DNA of 64,000 nt from an uncultured Eubacteriales bacterium (GCA_949289635.1 CASEOS010000004.1:1-64000); one strand, 5' to 3'. Shown: positions 46,795-56,208, counted from the first letter of the stretch. Notes: generated from the letters alone by a model not told the origin. Made by a program: numbers and translations.

Positions 46795-47649
46795 ATAGAA
46801 ACAACACAAAGTTCTTTTTTATTAAGATATGGAGCAGTATTAATTGTATTTACAGAATTATTAATGATTTGTACAATTATAGTTTTATATGCTACCAATG
46901 GAGCTTATATCCCAACTTTTATCATGTTATTTTTGTCACCTATGTTAGGAGGAATATTAGCAGGGAAAATTTCTGCAAAGAATAAAAACGTATTATTCAA
47001 AGAAAACTTAAATAAATATTTTACAATAATAACAATTCTATTGTATATATTGGTCTATTTTTTTAATTTTAGATTTAATGTTATTATGGCAGTGATATAT
47101 GGTATTGGAGCAATTATTGGATTTTTTAGTGCGAAGAAGTCAATCAAAAAATTAAAGGAAAATATGGTAATAGATGAAACAGATAGTGAAATGTTTACAG
47201 AAGGAGAAAAAATATCCATAAAAGAATTTAACTTGGAAAAATTTAATGGAGAAACCATTAGAGAATTTTTGAAAAAGAATCATTTAAAAGAAGAAAATTA
47301 TTTATTAGCACAAATGGTTCCTACAGCCAAAGAATACATATTATATGGAGTATTTTCTTTTTCAAATTATATACAATATATTTTATATTTTGATGATGAA
47401 AAATTGTATTTTTTTGAATTATCAAAAGTAACCAATAAAACTATAACAAATGGATTTTTTGTAAAGTTTGAAGATATACAAATTAAAAAAATAAGAAAAG
47501 GTTTGATAAGTTATAAGATTAGACTAGAATTTAAAGATGGAAGCATGGCAAATATGCAAATTGTAAAAAAGGTATCAAGGTTATTCTTACAAAAAAAATA
47601 TAGTGAAAGATTATATAACAAACTTTTAGAATTAAAAAATAAAGAATAA
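46795..47649 (+). CDS. Four-helix membrane protein of unknown function, probably starting at ATA
   Basis: A protein of about 284 residues. Hydrophobic helices lie at about residues 10-30, 37-57, 75-93 and 97-112, followed by a cytoplasmic part (about 120-284) of alternating strands that could be a PH-like fold (YILYFDDEKLYFFELSKV, FVKFEDIQIKKIRKG). I do not recognise the family. AGGAG (46781-46785) is directly followed by TTG at 46786, with no spacing, while the codon at a normal distance of 9 bases is ATA at 46795. The ThiF-like gene starts 14 bases downstream. Confidence 0.7.
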   Translation: METTQSSFLLRYGAVLIVFTELLMICTIIVLYATNGAYIPTFIMLFLSPMLGGILAGKISAKNKNVLFKENLNKYFTIITILLYILVYFFNFRFNVIMAVIYGIGAIIGFFSAKKSIKKLKENMVIDETDSEMFTEGEKISIKEFNLEKFNGETIREFLKKNHLKEENYLLAQMVPTAKEYILYGVFSFSNYIQYILYFDDEKLYFFELSKVTNKTITNGFFVKFEDIQIKKIRKGLISYKIRLEFKDGSMANMQIVKKVSRLFLQKKYSERLYNKLLELKNKE

Positions 47650-47663
47650 GAAAGAAGAAAAAC

Positions 47664-48353
47664 ATGGAAGAATGGAAATCAAGGACAGAATTATTAATTG
47701 GAAAAGAGAATATACAAAAATTAGCAAATAGCAAAATTATTGTATATGGAATAGGTGGAGTAGGGTCATTTGTTGTTGAAGGATTGGTAAGAGCGGGTAT
47801 AGAAAATATCATTTTGGTAGATAATGATGTGATTGCTCCTAGTAATTTAAATAGACAAATTCACGCAACCATTTTGAATATTGGAAAATTAAAAGTAGAT
47901 TGTATGAAAGAGAGAATTTTATCTATCAATCCTAATGTAAATGTAGAAACCTATATACCTCAAAACATAGAAAATGGAGAAGAAACATTAATAAACAATA
48001 CCATTGATTATGTGGTAGATGCCGTAGATACGATTACAACAAAACTAAAATTAATTCAAAGAGCAAAGGAAAAACAGGTGCCTATTATTTCTTGTATGGG
48101 AACAGGAAATAAATTAGACCCTACTAAATTTGAGATAGCAGATATTTATAAAACATCCGTATGTCCTCTAGCAAAGGTAATGAGAAAAGAATTGAAGAAA
48201 AGGGACATACAAGATTTAAAGGTGCTATATTCTAAAGAAGAACCTATCAAACATGAAATGGAATCTAGAATACCTGCGAGTATATCGTTTGTTCCATCTG
48301 TTGCAGGGATGATAATAGCAGGAGAAATCATTCGAGATATTATGAAAAAATAA
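47664..48353 (+). CDS. tcdA: ThiF/E1-like protein, probable tRNA threonylcarbamoyladenosine dehydratase
   Basis: A 229-residue adenylating enzyme. The ATP-binding GIGGVGSFVVEGLVRAG and the acidic LVDNDVIAPSNLNRQ are typical, as is DAVDTITTKL. The TcdA/YgdL group cyclises the t6A37 base of ANN-reading tRNAs; length and the ISCMGTGNKLDPT segment fit this better than ThiF or MoeB, which have zinc cysteines. An AGAAGAAA site precedes the ATG. It is close behind a membrane-protein gene and ends in a terminator. Confidence 0.88.
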   Translation: MEEWKSRTELLIGKENIQKLANSKIIVYGIGGVGSFVVEGLVRAGIENIILVDNDVIAPSNLNRQIHATILNIGKLKVDCMKERILSINPNVNVETYIPQNIENGEETLINNTIDYVVDAVDTITTKLKLIQRAKEKQVPIISCMGTGNKLDPTKFEIADIYKTSVCPLAKVMRKELKKRDIQDLKVLYSKEEPIKHEMESRIPASISFVPSVAGMIIAGEIIRDIMKK

Positions 48354-48360
48354 TTTATAT

Positions 48361-48403
48361 AAATAGACATTAGAAATTTAATTTCATGATGTCTATTTTT
48401 TTA
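48361..48403 (+). terminator. Terminator of tcdA
   Basis: AAATAGACAT (48361-48370) pairs with ATGTCTATTT (48389-48398), followed by TTTTATT. Confidence 0.75.
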
Positions 48404-48537
48404 TTAATAATTTTGGGATTACATATGTAATCTTTGATTGCTATATCATGTTTTATTATTGAACTTATCAGTTCTAACTATTCTATTAGAAGAATACAAT
48501 TAAACAAAAGTATTCTAAATAAAAGGAGTTAGAATAA

Positions 48538-48804
48538 ATGAAAGATGTATCCATAGAAGAACGTGCAATAGAACTTGCACAATATATCATAGATTCAAAA
48601 GATACAGTAAGAGGTACAGCAAAAAAATTTGGAATAAGCAAAAGTACAGTACACAAAGATGTATCAGAAAGATTAAAAAAAATCAATCCAAGTTTGGCAC
48701 ATGAGGTAAGAAAAATTTTAGATGAAAATAAAGCAGAAAGACATATAAGAGGAGGAATGGCAACAAAATTAAAATATAGTCATTTACATGAACATAAAGT
48801 CTAA
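48538..48804 (+). CDS. spoIIID: Sporulation transcriptional regulator SpoIIID
   Basis: An 88-residue DNA-binding protein that in the mother cell modulates sigma-E-dependent genes and switches toward sigma-K. The helix-turn-helix is TVRGTAKKFGISKSTVHKDVSERL (residues about 21-44), and IEERAIELAQYII and NKAERHIRGGMATKLKY are conserved flanks. Length fits the family. AAAAGGAG is 7 bases before the ATG. Its target set probably includes the coat-related genes directly downstream. Confidence 0.96.
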   Translation: MKDVSIEERAIELAQYIIDSKDTVRGTAKKFGISKSTVHKDVSERLKKINPSLAHEVRKILDENKAERHIRGGMATKLKYSHLHEHKV

Positions 48805-48883
48805 AATAAGGCAAATGAAGAAATCACCAATTTACAAAAATCGACATAGAATATAATAGCTTAACTTTTAAGGTGGTATTCAT

Positions 48884-49699
48884 ATGGAAAAGATAAAAAT
48901 TGGTGATATAGTAGGAAGAAAATCATATCATAAAGATATTTTATTTCGTGTAAAAAATATAATAGATACAAAAACAGGGCAGATTGCTATTTTAATCGGG
49001 ATGATAGAAAGAGTAGAAGCTGATAGTAATTTGCAAGATTTAGAAAAAGTAAGTGAAGAAAGAATACAAGAAGATTTAAATACAATACAAAAAAGAATAG
49101 AAAGCAAAATTTGTGAATTAGATAAAATAGAAGAAAATAGAAATAAATATACAATAACAGGAAAAATTTTGCATTTAGATGGAGATAAAAAATATAGCGA
49201 AAAATCATATCGATATTATAAAAAATTAGGATTACATGCGATTGTAAAAAACATACCAGAATATAAACAGCCGAAAGTCGTATATAAACTTTTAAAAATA
49301 TATCAACCAGACATATTAGTTATAACAGGACATGATGGAATGATAAAGAAAAATTCAAGATATGATGATATATTAAATTATCGCAATTCGAAATATTTTA
49401 TAGAAACGGTTAAAGAAGCAAGAAAATATGATAAGGAAACCAATAAAAAGCTAGTTATATTTGCAGGTGCTTGTCAAAGTTATTTCGAGGCATTGATTTG
49501 TGCAGGAGCAAATTTTGCATCATCGCCAGGAAGAATTTTAATAGATTTTATAGATCCGTTAATTGTAGCTGAAAAAATAGCAATAACAGAGAGATATAAA
49601 TATATAACCATTGAAGACATAGAAAATGAATTAAGAGATGGAAAACAAGGTGTTAGTGGTATAGGAGCAAATGGGAAAATGTATAGAATAATAAAATAA
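48884..49699 (+). CDS. yabG: Sporulation-specific protease YabG
   Basis: A 271-residue cysteine-protease-like protein that trims spore coat proteins in the mother cell. The N-terminal part is a small beta domain (GDIVGRKSYHKDILFRVKNI); the C-terminal part has LHLDGD, DILVITGHDG, FAGACQSYFEALICAGANFASSP and a final IGANGKMYRI, all characteristic. AAGGTGG lies 6 bases before the ATG. The order spoIIID, yabG, veg, SPOCS-LysM suggests a mother-cell module. No terminator is seen after spoIIID, so read-through is possible. Confidence 0.95.
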   Translation: MEKIKIGDIVGRKSYHKDILFRVKNIIDTKTGQIAILIGMIERVEADSNLQDLEKVSEERIQEDLNTIQKRIESKICELDKIEENRNKYTITGKILHLDGDKKYSEKSYRYYKKLGLHAIVKNIPEYKQPKVVYKLLKIYQPDILVITGHDGMIKKNSRYDDILNYRNSKYFIETVKEARKYDKETNKKLVIFAGACQSYFEALICAGANFASSPGRILIDFIDPLIVAEKIAITERYKYITIEDIENELRDGKQGVSGIGANGKMYRIIK

Positions 49700-49919
49700 G
49701 TGTATTTGCTATATTTTTAAATGTAAATGTTTAAATAAGAATGGAAGAGAGACAGATAATACCATTCATTATGCGAAAAATATTAGAAAGGCAAGGTATT
49801 ATACAAGAATTGAAATATATTTGTAACATAATTGTAACATAAAAGTAATATTAAGAATAAAAATCAATAAAAGTGCCTAAAATCAAGCAATTCCGGTTTT
49901 TTACAGTAACATCCTTTTT

Positions 49920-49948
49920 TTGACATTTTTCCTTCAAAATGCTATAAT
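49920..49948 (+). promoter_or_regulatory. Strong sigma-A promoter of veg
   Basis: TTGACA (49920-49925), 17 bases, TATAAT (49943-49948): both boxes and the spacer are at consensus. veg of Bacillus subtilis is also known for a very strong vegetative promoter. The preceding 49700-49915 holds no supported feature. Confidence 0.85.
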
Positions 49949-49977
49949 CAAGCTATCTTAAGGGAGTAGGTGATAGC

Positions 49978-50277
49978 ATGATTTGTAAAAATGACATAGC
50001 AAATCTAAAAACTGACATCTTAGAGAAAGTGGGGCAAAAGATAATTGTCAAAGGGTCTTTAGGTAGAAGTAAAGCCTTTGAAAAAGAAGCTACAATAGAA
50101 AAAGCATATCCAAATATTTTTGTAGTAAAATATGAGGAAAATAATAGAAATGTAACATATAGTTATACAGATGTTTTAACAAGAACAGTAGAGGTTGAAG
50201 TATTTGATGGAGATTCTTATAGTCCATTAATACCACCACCAGTTAACATGAAGAAGAAAAAAACAACAGAAATTTAA
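49978..50277 (+). CDS. veg: Veg-family protein
   Basis: A 99-residue SH3-like small protein. The family motif GQKIIVKGSLGRSKAFEKEA near residue 20 and ERV-like NVTYSYTDVLTRTVEV are clear. In Bacillus subtilis Veg is linked to biofilm formation and spore outgrowth; the mechanism is not settled. A perfect promoter 30 bases upstream and AGGTGATAGC before the ATG suggest high expression. It lies between yabG and a coat-morphogenesis gene, an order shared by many spore formers. Confidence 0.93.
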   Translation: MICKNDIANLKTDILEKVGQKIIVKGSLGRSKAFEKEATIEKAYPNIFVVKYEENNRNVTYSYTDVLTRTVEVEVFDGDSYSPLIPPPVNMKKKKTTEI

Positions 50278-50287
50278 AACTATACAA

Positions 50288-50320
50288 AAGGGAAAGCTTG
50301 AAAAGGTTTTCTTTTTTTGT
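50288..50320 (+). terminator. Weak hairpin terminator of veg
   Basis: GGGAAAGCTT and AAGGTTTTC can form an imperfect stem before CTTTTTTTG. Confidence 0.5.
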
Positions 50321-50391
50321 GTCCAAAATGTTATAAATCATTATTTACCTTCATATATATAAAATAAAGAAAAATGATAAGGAGGTAAATA

Positions 50392-51963
50392 ATGGTTGTC
50401 AATACAATAAAAGAAAATTTAAATGTGAATAAAAAGGTAGCAACTAGAAAAGAAATTGTATTTGTAGAAGGGGATATGATTGTACCAGATGCAAAGCCAG
50501 ATGTTTTAAATGTCATTTGTACAAGTGGGGTAGTATGTATTTATAAAAAAGAAATCATAGATGAGAAAATTAAAATAGAAGGAAATGTAGATACATATAT
50601 CATGTATATGACAGATGATAATGAAGAACGAACAAGAGGAATTAATACCAGTCTAAATTTATCAGAAGTTATAAATATTCCGAATATAACAAATGAAATG
50701 GAAAGTTATATATGTACAAATATGAAAGAGATAGAAGCAAAAGTGGTTAATGAACGAAAAATATCAATTAAAGCAACAATAGAATTAACCATTGAAGTGT
50801 ATTCTAAAGAAGAAATTTCAATTGTGAATAGTTTAGAAAATGCGGATGAAATCAAAATGTTACAAGAGCAGTTATCTGTTAACTCACTAATCGGAAGTGG
50901 AGAAACCAAAATATATGCGAAAGAAAATATTGCCATAGATAATATAGATAATTTAGTAGAGATTTTAAAATTGAATGTAAATATAGAAAATAAAGATATC
51001 AAAATTAGTTATAACAAAGTTTTGACAAAAGCAGAAGCAGAAGTCAAAATGGTATACTTAACAGAAGATAATAGAATTAATAAAACAATGGCGACAATAC
51101 CAATTATTGGCTTTGTAGATATCCAAGATGTCAATGAGGGAAATATATGTGATACAAATTATGAAATTCGTAATATCCTTGTGAAACCAAATTCAGTGGA
51201 AGAACATTCTGTATATATAGAGATGGAAATGAGTGTGACAGCAACTGCATATGAAGAAAAAACGATAAATATGATTCAAGATTTATATAGTCCATCTGAA
51301 AACATTGAATTTAACAAAAAAACAGTCAGAACGATTGCAGGTAAAAGAGAAATTGTAGAAACAAGGGACATTAGTGAAAGATTAAGAATAGAAGAGTTAC
51401 AAGACAGAAATATTGTGGATGTAGATGTTGTTCCGAATATCATAAAACAAAATATGATGGGAGACAAAATTATCTATAATGGAGAGCTAGAATTAAGATT
51501 CATGTTGATGGGAGAAGATTTACAAATCTTGATGAAAAAAGAAGTGATATCGTTTGAATATAATCTTGACAATATCAGTGATGGAGATAACTTAAATATA
51601 CGTACAAATATAGAAATTGGCGCTCAAGATTTTATTATTCAAGAAGGAGGAGAAGTATTGGCAAATGTGCAAATGAGGATGCATACAATGTTAGATAAAA
51701 ATGTCAATATGAATACAATTGATGAAGTCCAAACAACAGGAGAAAGAGAAGAACAAGATTATAGTATTATCATGTATATTGTGAAAAAAGGAGACTCTTT
51801 ATGGAAGATAGCAAAAATGTTTGGAAGTACAGTAGATGATATTGCTAGAGTAAATGGAATTGAAGATGAAAATACCATCTTTCCAGGGCAAAAATTATTT
51901 ATACCAAGATATAAAAGAAAGGGCATGAGTAGCAAGCAGGCTTCTATGATAAATTATGCCTAA
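50392..51963 (+). CDS. SPOCS (DUF3794) and LysM protein, SipL-like spore morphogenesis factor
   Basis: A 523-residue protein of the type represented by SipL of Clostridioides difficile, which binds SpoIVA to encase the forespore. Three SPOCS domains of about 130 residues each are seen from residue 10 to 450; the second begins around residue 165. The C-terminal LysM domain is YIVKKGDSLWKIAKMFGSTV... to FPGQKLFIP (residues about 461-508). No signal peptide fits mother-cell cytosolic location. AAGGAGG lies 7 bases before the ATG. Its end overlaps yunB by 8 bases, so the two are translationally coupled. Confidence 0.92.
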   Translation: MVVNTIKENLNVNKKVATRKEIVFVEGDMIVPDAKPDVLNVICTSGVVCIYKKEIIDEKIKIEGNVDTYIMYMTDDNEERTRGINTSLNLSEVINIPNITNEMESYICTNMKEIEAKVVNERKISIKATIELTIEVYSKEEISIVNSLENADEIKMLQEQLSVNSLIGSGETKIYAKENIAIDNIDNLVEILKLNVNIENKDIKISYNKVLTKAEAEVKMVYLTEDNRINKTMATIPIIGFVDIQDVNEGNICDTNYEIRNILVKPNSVEEHSVYIEMEMSVTATAYEEKTINMIQDLYSPSENIEFNKKTVRTIAGKREIVETRDISERLRIEELQDRNIVDVDVVPNIIKQNMMGDKIIYNGELELRFMLMGEDLQILMKKEVISFEYNLDNISDGDNLNIRTNIEIGAQDFIIQEGGEVLANVQMRMHTMLDKNVNMNTIDEVQTTGEREEQDYSIIMYIVKKGDSLWKIAKMFGSTVDDIARVNGIEDENTIFPGQKLFIPRYKRKGMSSKQASMINYA

Positions 51964-52654
51964 GATTTATTCAAGAAATAAGATACGAATTCCCAATATA
52001 TTGGCAAATGTAAAGCATAAAAGAAAATTGGCTATGATAATCATTTTTATCACAGCCATTGTTATATCTGCAAAAGTCATGTTAGATGCTGTCAATCCTA
52101 TTTTTGACACATTATGTGAAAATGAAGCCAAAAGTTTAGCCACTATCATATCAAATGAGCAGGCAACAAATGTTATGACAGAACATAGTTATGATGAATT
52201 ATTTACAATAGAAAAAGATGCAAATGGAAATGTGACAATGATAAAATCAAATGTCATCCCTATTAATGAAATCATTTCTGATGTAGCAATCAAAATACAA
52301 GAAGAAATGAATAAGCAGGGAAGACAAGATATTGAAATTGCTTTAGGAAGTTTTACAGGTATTAAATTATTAGCAGGAAGAGGACCTGGCATTAAGATAA
52401 GGATATCAACGGTAGGAAATGTAGAAACAGATTTAAGAAGTGAATTTGAAGCACAAGGGATTAATCAAACGCTTCATAGAATTTATTTACAAGTAAAATG
52501 TGAAGTGAGTATCTTAACACCGTTTAAAGATATAGCGAAAGAAATTACAAACCAAGTATTAATCATGGAAAATGTGATTATCGGAACGGTTCCAAATACG
52601 TATTATAATATAGAAGGGATTAATAAAAGTGATGCACTTGAATTTGTAGAATAA
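51956..52654 (+). CDS. yunB: Sporulation protein YunB
   Basis: A 232-residue membrane-anchored protein. One helix is at about residues 23-42 (KLAMIIIFITAIVISAKVML). The remainder matches YunB of bacilli (ISNEQATNVM, IALGSFTGIKLLAGRGPGIKI, VNTYYNIEG-like end), needed for full spore formation under sigma-E control. The biochemical role is unknown. The start overlaps the SPOCS-LysM gene; AGGCTTC-type purines are weak, in line with coupling. Confidence 0.9.
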   Translation: MPKIYSRNKIRIPNILANVKHKRKLAMIIIFITAIVISAKVMLDAVNPIFDTLCENEAKSLATIISNEQATNVMTEHSYDELFTIEKDANGNVTMIKSNVIPINEIISDVAIKIQEEMNKQGRQDIEIALGSFTGIKLLAGRGPGIKIRISTVGNVETDLRSEFEAQGINQTLHRIYLQVKCEVSILTPFKDIAKEITNQVLIMENVIIGTVPNTYYNIEGINKSDALEFVE

Positions 52655-52756
52655 AGTACAAATATTGAAAATATAGGATGGTTAGAGTATAATAGTAATG
52701 ATTTTATATCATAGATGATATGGATTTGTGTTTATAAAATAAATAATTTACAGCAA

Positions 52757-52797
52757 AAACCTCAGAAGTTTTAATACTTCTGAGGTTTGACATTTTT
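52757..52797. terminator. Bidirectional terminator between yunB and rpsI
   Basis: AAACCTCAGAAGT (52757-52769) and ACTTCTGAGGTTT (52776-52788) form a perfect 13-bp stem with T-tracts on both sides. Confidence 0.85.
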
Positions 52798-53198
52798 TAT
52801 CTTTTACTAAATTGTGGAGCTTTACGAGCTTTTTTAAGACCGTATTTCTTTCTTTCTTTCATACGAGGATCTCTTGTTAAGAATCCATTTGATTTTAAAG
52901 CTGGTCTGTATTCTTGATTTGCTTCATTTAAAGCTCTAGCAATACCATGTCTGATTGCTCCAGCTTGACCTGTGAATCCTCCACCTTTAACTGTACAAAT
53001 AACATCATATTTAGAAGTTGTATTTGTAACTGTTAATGGTTGTCTAACAATAACTTTTAAAGTTTCTAATCCGAAGAATTCATCAATATCTTTACCATTG
53101 ATTGTTATTTTTCCATTACCTTCAACAAGTCTAACTCTTGCTACTGAAGATTTTCTTCTACCTGTACCATAAAAAACTACATTTTCTTTCTTAGCCAT
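52797..53198 (-). CDS. rpsI: 30S ribosomal protein S9
   Basis: A 133-residue small-subunit protein whose C-terminal tail contacts the P-site t[37 protein letters not shown] and the terminal [17 protein letters not shown] are all at the expected places. It is directly downstream of rplM with one base between stop and start, the conserved pair. Confidence 0.98.
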   Translation of the reverse strand: MAKKENVVFYGTGRRKSSVARVRLVEGNGKITINGKDIDEFFGLETLKVIVRQPLTVTNTTSKYDVICTVKGGGFTGQAGAIRHGIARALNEANQEYRPALKSNGFLTRDPRMKERKKYGLKKARKAPQFSKR

Positions 53199-53199
53199 A

Positions 53200-53637
53200 T
53201 TATTTTACCTCCCATACTTCTGGTTTTTGTGCTTGGTTTTCATGCTCACTACCAGCATAAACTCTTAACTTTTTAGCCATTTTTCTACCTAAAGATGTAT
53301 GTGGTAACATTCCTTTGATAGCTAATGTCATAGCTTTTTCTGGATTTTTTTCAAGCATTACTTTTGCAGGAACTTCTTTCATTCCTCCAATATAACCAGA
53401 ATGATGTCTATAAACTTTTTGATTTAATTTGTTACCTGTTAAGATAACATCTTTACAATTAAGGATAATAACATGATCACCCATATCAATATTAGGTGTG
53501 TATGTTGGTTTGTGTTTTCCTCTTAATAATTTTGCAGCTTCAGTAGCAACTCTACCAAGTGGTTTGTTAGCTGCATCAATAATATACCATTTACTTTCTA
53601 CTTCATTTGCTTTTGCACTATATGTTGTATTATTCAT
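53200..53637 (-). CDS. rplM: 50S ribosomal protein L13
   Basis: A 145-residue large-subunit assembly protein. [39 protein letters not shown] and [20 protein letters not shown] are family signatures. AGGAGG precedes the ATG. It heads the rplM-rpsI operon, with a possible structured leader at 53665-53720. Confidence 0.98.
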   Translation of the reverse strand: MNNTTYSAKANEVESKWYIIDAANKPLGRVATEAAKLLRGKHKPTYTPNIDMGDHVIILNCKDVILTGNKLNQKVYRHHSGYIGGMKEVPAKVMLEKNPEKAMTLAIKGMLPHTSLGRKMAKKLRVYAGSEHENQAQKPEVWEVK

Positions 53638-53664
53638 GATGATAATACCCTCCTATTATTATAA

Positions 53665-53725
53665 ATTTTATATATGAAATTTAAATCTAAAACCACCGGG
53701 GAGAGATTTTATATTTAAATCATAT
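53665..53725 (-). promoter_or_regulatory. Candidate L13-type ribosomal leader hairpin
   Basis: On the minus strand ATTTAAATATAAAA and TTTTAGATTTAAAT enclose TCTCTCCCCGGTGG, a GC-rich loop that stands out in AT-rich DNA, about 50 bases before rplM. Autoregulatory leaders are known before rplM in Firmicutes; I cannot confirm a match to that family from memory. Confidence 0.4.
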
Positions 53726-53803
53726 CTAACTAATAAATATATAATTGCTAAATAATTCTAATACAAAAATGCAAAAATGTCAATAATTTTAGCAAAAAAA
53801 TCT

Positions 53804-53997
53804 AAAAAAGTTGCAAAGGAAAGGGATTTTGGGGACGGACTCATTTTTCCCTTTTTTTGATTTAAGTTATCGAAAAAATATAAAATCTAATGTTATTACA
53901 CAATTTTGTATAAGTTAAATTCTTATAGAAATTCGTTAATAAAAAAGGGAAAAATGAGTCCGTCCCCAAAATCCCTTTCCTTTGCAACTTTTTTTAT
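53804..53997. repeat. Inverted-repeat element F-D with extended arms
   Basis: The arms start outside the conserved F sequence: AAAAAAGTTGCAAAGGAAAG at the left is repeated inverted at the right end and leads directly into GGGATTTTGGGGACGGACTC. The total perfect arm is about 54 bp. The interior is shortened compared with F-A to F-C, keeping ATTACACAATTTTGTATAAG. It lies in the divergent space between rplM and the flippase gene. Confidence 0.85.
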
Positions 53998-54094
53998 TTA
54001 AGAAAAAAATTTAAAAGTATTGAATAATTTAGTAATTAAATTTATAATTAATTCGTACAATTAAAAAGAAACATATATAAACAGGAGGGATTGA

Positions 54095-55733
54095 ATGACA
54101 AATACAGCAGAAAACAAAGTTTCTAATGGAAAAAAAGAAACTTTTATGCAAGGGATTATTACATTAATATTCTCACAATTGCTAATAAAACTGCTAGGAC
54201 TTGTATATAATTTATATTTAACAAATAGAGAAGGATTTGGAGACCAGGGAAATGGAATTGTTTCGGCAAGTTATCAAATTTATGCAGTATTATTGACCAT
54301 TTCTTCAACAGGTGTACCAAATGCAATATCAAAATTAGTATCAGAAAGAGTAGCAGTAGGAGACCATAAAGGTGCTTATCGAATTTTTAAAATTGCATTT
54401 GCAACTTTTGCAGTTATTGGTTTAGTTGGAAGTTTAATGCTATTCTTTGGAGCAGGTTTGATTGCAAACCAATGGTTACAGATACCAGATGCAGAAATGA
54501 CAATGGTGGCATTATCACCAGCCGTATTTTTTGTTGCAATTTCATCTGTTATGAGAGGATATTTTAATGGAAGACAAAATCTAAAGGTAACAGCAAGATC
54601 ACAAACATTGGAACAAATTTTTAAAACAACACTTACTATTATATTAGTAGAAATTGTTGCCATTATTTCTAATACATCTACTGTATGGATGGCAGGAGGA
54701 GCAACACTGGCTACAACATTGGCAACATTTGTAGGATTTGGATATTTGTATTTGTTCTATAAAACCAGAAGAAAAGAGATTGCTTCAGAAATAAGAGAAA
54801 CCGTTAATTATAAATATGAAAGAGTTAGGAACATTGTAAAAAAGATTTTATTAGTATCTATTCCAATTGCATTAACTGCCATTATGTCTTCATTAAATAA
54901 AAATATAGATTCTTTTACAGTGGTAAGAAGTTTAAAACAATTCATGAGTGAAGATATGGCTGTTACACAATATGGAATCTTAGGAGGAAAGGTAGATACT
55001 TTAACAAGTTTACCACTATCATTTAATGTTGCCTTTGCAACAGCATTAGTTCCGGCAATATCGGCAGCTAAGGCCATAAAAGATTACAAATCTATAAAAC
55101 AAAAATCAACATTTACATTATTGATGTCTATGCTAATTGGACTTCCATGTACAGTGGGAATGTGTATATTTGCCGAGCCAATCTTAAATTTATTATACCC
55201 AAATGCAAGTTCAGGGACACTTGTTTTACAAATTAGTGCGTTAACCATTATTTTTACAATATTGGATCAAACAATTAACTCTATTTTACAAGGATATGGA
55301 AAATTAAGAATACCAGCAATGGCTTTAGGATGTCGGCGTGATTGTCAAATTGATTTTAAACTTAATTTTAGTTCCGATACCTTCGATAGGTGTTAATGGT
55401 GCAGCTATTGCATCAGTAGCATGTCATTTAGTGGCATTTATGATATCCATTGCAGCTTTGAAAAGGACAATCAAATTAAAATTAGGAGTCAGAAGATTTA
55501 TAATAAAACCAATACTAGCAACAGTGATTATGGGAATTTGCTCATATTTCATATATTCTTCACTTTTAGGAATAATTACAGAAACTTTGGCTACAATAAT
55601 AGCAATAATATCTGCAATCATTATCTATGCATTGGCAGTTGTTGTACTACATGTGTTCTCAAAACAAGAAATCAAAATGTTACCAGCGGGAGAAAAGATT
55701 TGTATGATATTAGAAAAGTTAAAAATATATTAA
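54095..55733 (+). CDS. SpoVB/MurJ-type lipid flippase, frameshifted
   Basis: Two overlapping frames together give about 545 residues of a polysaccharide-transporter/MATE-like flippase related to SpoVB, which moves lipid-linked peptidoglycan precursors during spore cortex formation. Twelve to fourteen membrane helices are visible. The first frame (54095-55396) is good up to KLRIPAMALG, then turns into a non-hydrophobic tail; the second continues with VGVIVKLILNLILVPIPSIG. Removing the T at 55331 joins them exactly. AGGAGGG precedes the ATG. Either the gene is freshly broken or the base is an assembly error. Confidence 0.85.
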
Positions 55734-55853
55734 AATTTTAGAAAAAAAGAAGGATTTTATATATTTTTGGCGAATAAATTTATATAGTAGTACATTTATT
55801 GCCATTCTGAGCAATAAAAGTACATAACATTATACTTATAGGAGGTAATTTAA

Positions 55854-56126
55854 ATGAACAAAGCTGAATTAATCGCAGCAGTAGCTGCAAAAACAGGTGA
55901 CACAAAAAAAGCAGCTGAAGAAGCAGTAAATGCATTCGTAGAAGTTGTAACAAATGCTTTAAAAGAAGGAGATAAAGTTCAATTAGTTGGATTTGGATCT
56001 TTCGAAGTAAGAAAAAGAGCAGCTAGAAAAGGTAGAAACCCACAAACTAAAGAAGAAATCAAAATACCTGCATCAAAAGCTCCAGTATTCAAAGCTGGTA
56101 AAGCATTAAAAATAATGAATAAATAA
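55854..56126 (+). CDS. hup: DNA-binding protein HU
   Basis: A 90-residue histone-like protein that bends and compacts [38 protein letters not shown] and the C-terminal [10 protein letters not shown]-like end (here [15 protein letters not shown]) are classical. AGGAGG is 9 bases before the ATG. Its GC content and codon use are higher than those of neighbours, as expected for a very highly expressed gene. Confidence 0.98.
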   Translation: MNKAELIAAVAAKTGDTKKAAEEAVNAFVEVVTNALKEGDKVQLVGFGSFEVRKRAARKGRNPQTKEEIKIPASKAPVFKAGKALKIMNK

Positions 56127-56152
56127 GAAATATATAAATATATGAATCGAAA

Positions 56153-56201
56153 TAAAAAATGACACATTAATTATTTAATAGGATTAATGTGCCATTTTTA
56201 T
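56153..56201. terminator. Bidirectional terminator between hup and aspS
   Basis: TAAAAAATGACACATTAAT and ATTAATGTGCCATTTTTA pair with one mismatch around an 11-base loop. Confidence 0.8.
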
Positions 56202-56208
56202 TGTCTTA

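Noticed and set aside
49741-49842. A 33-codon frame starting ATGGAAGAG upstream of veg
   Set aside because: No ribosome binding site, no promoter before it and AT-rich composition; probably chance.
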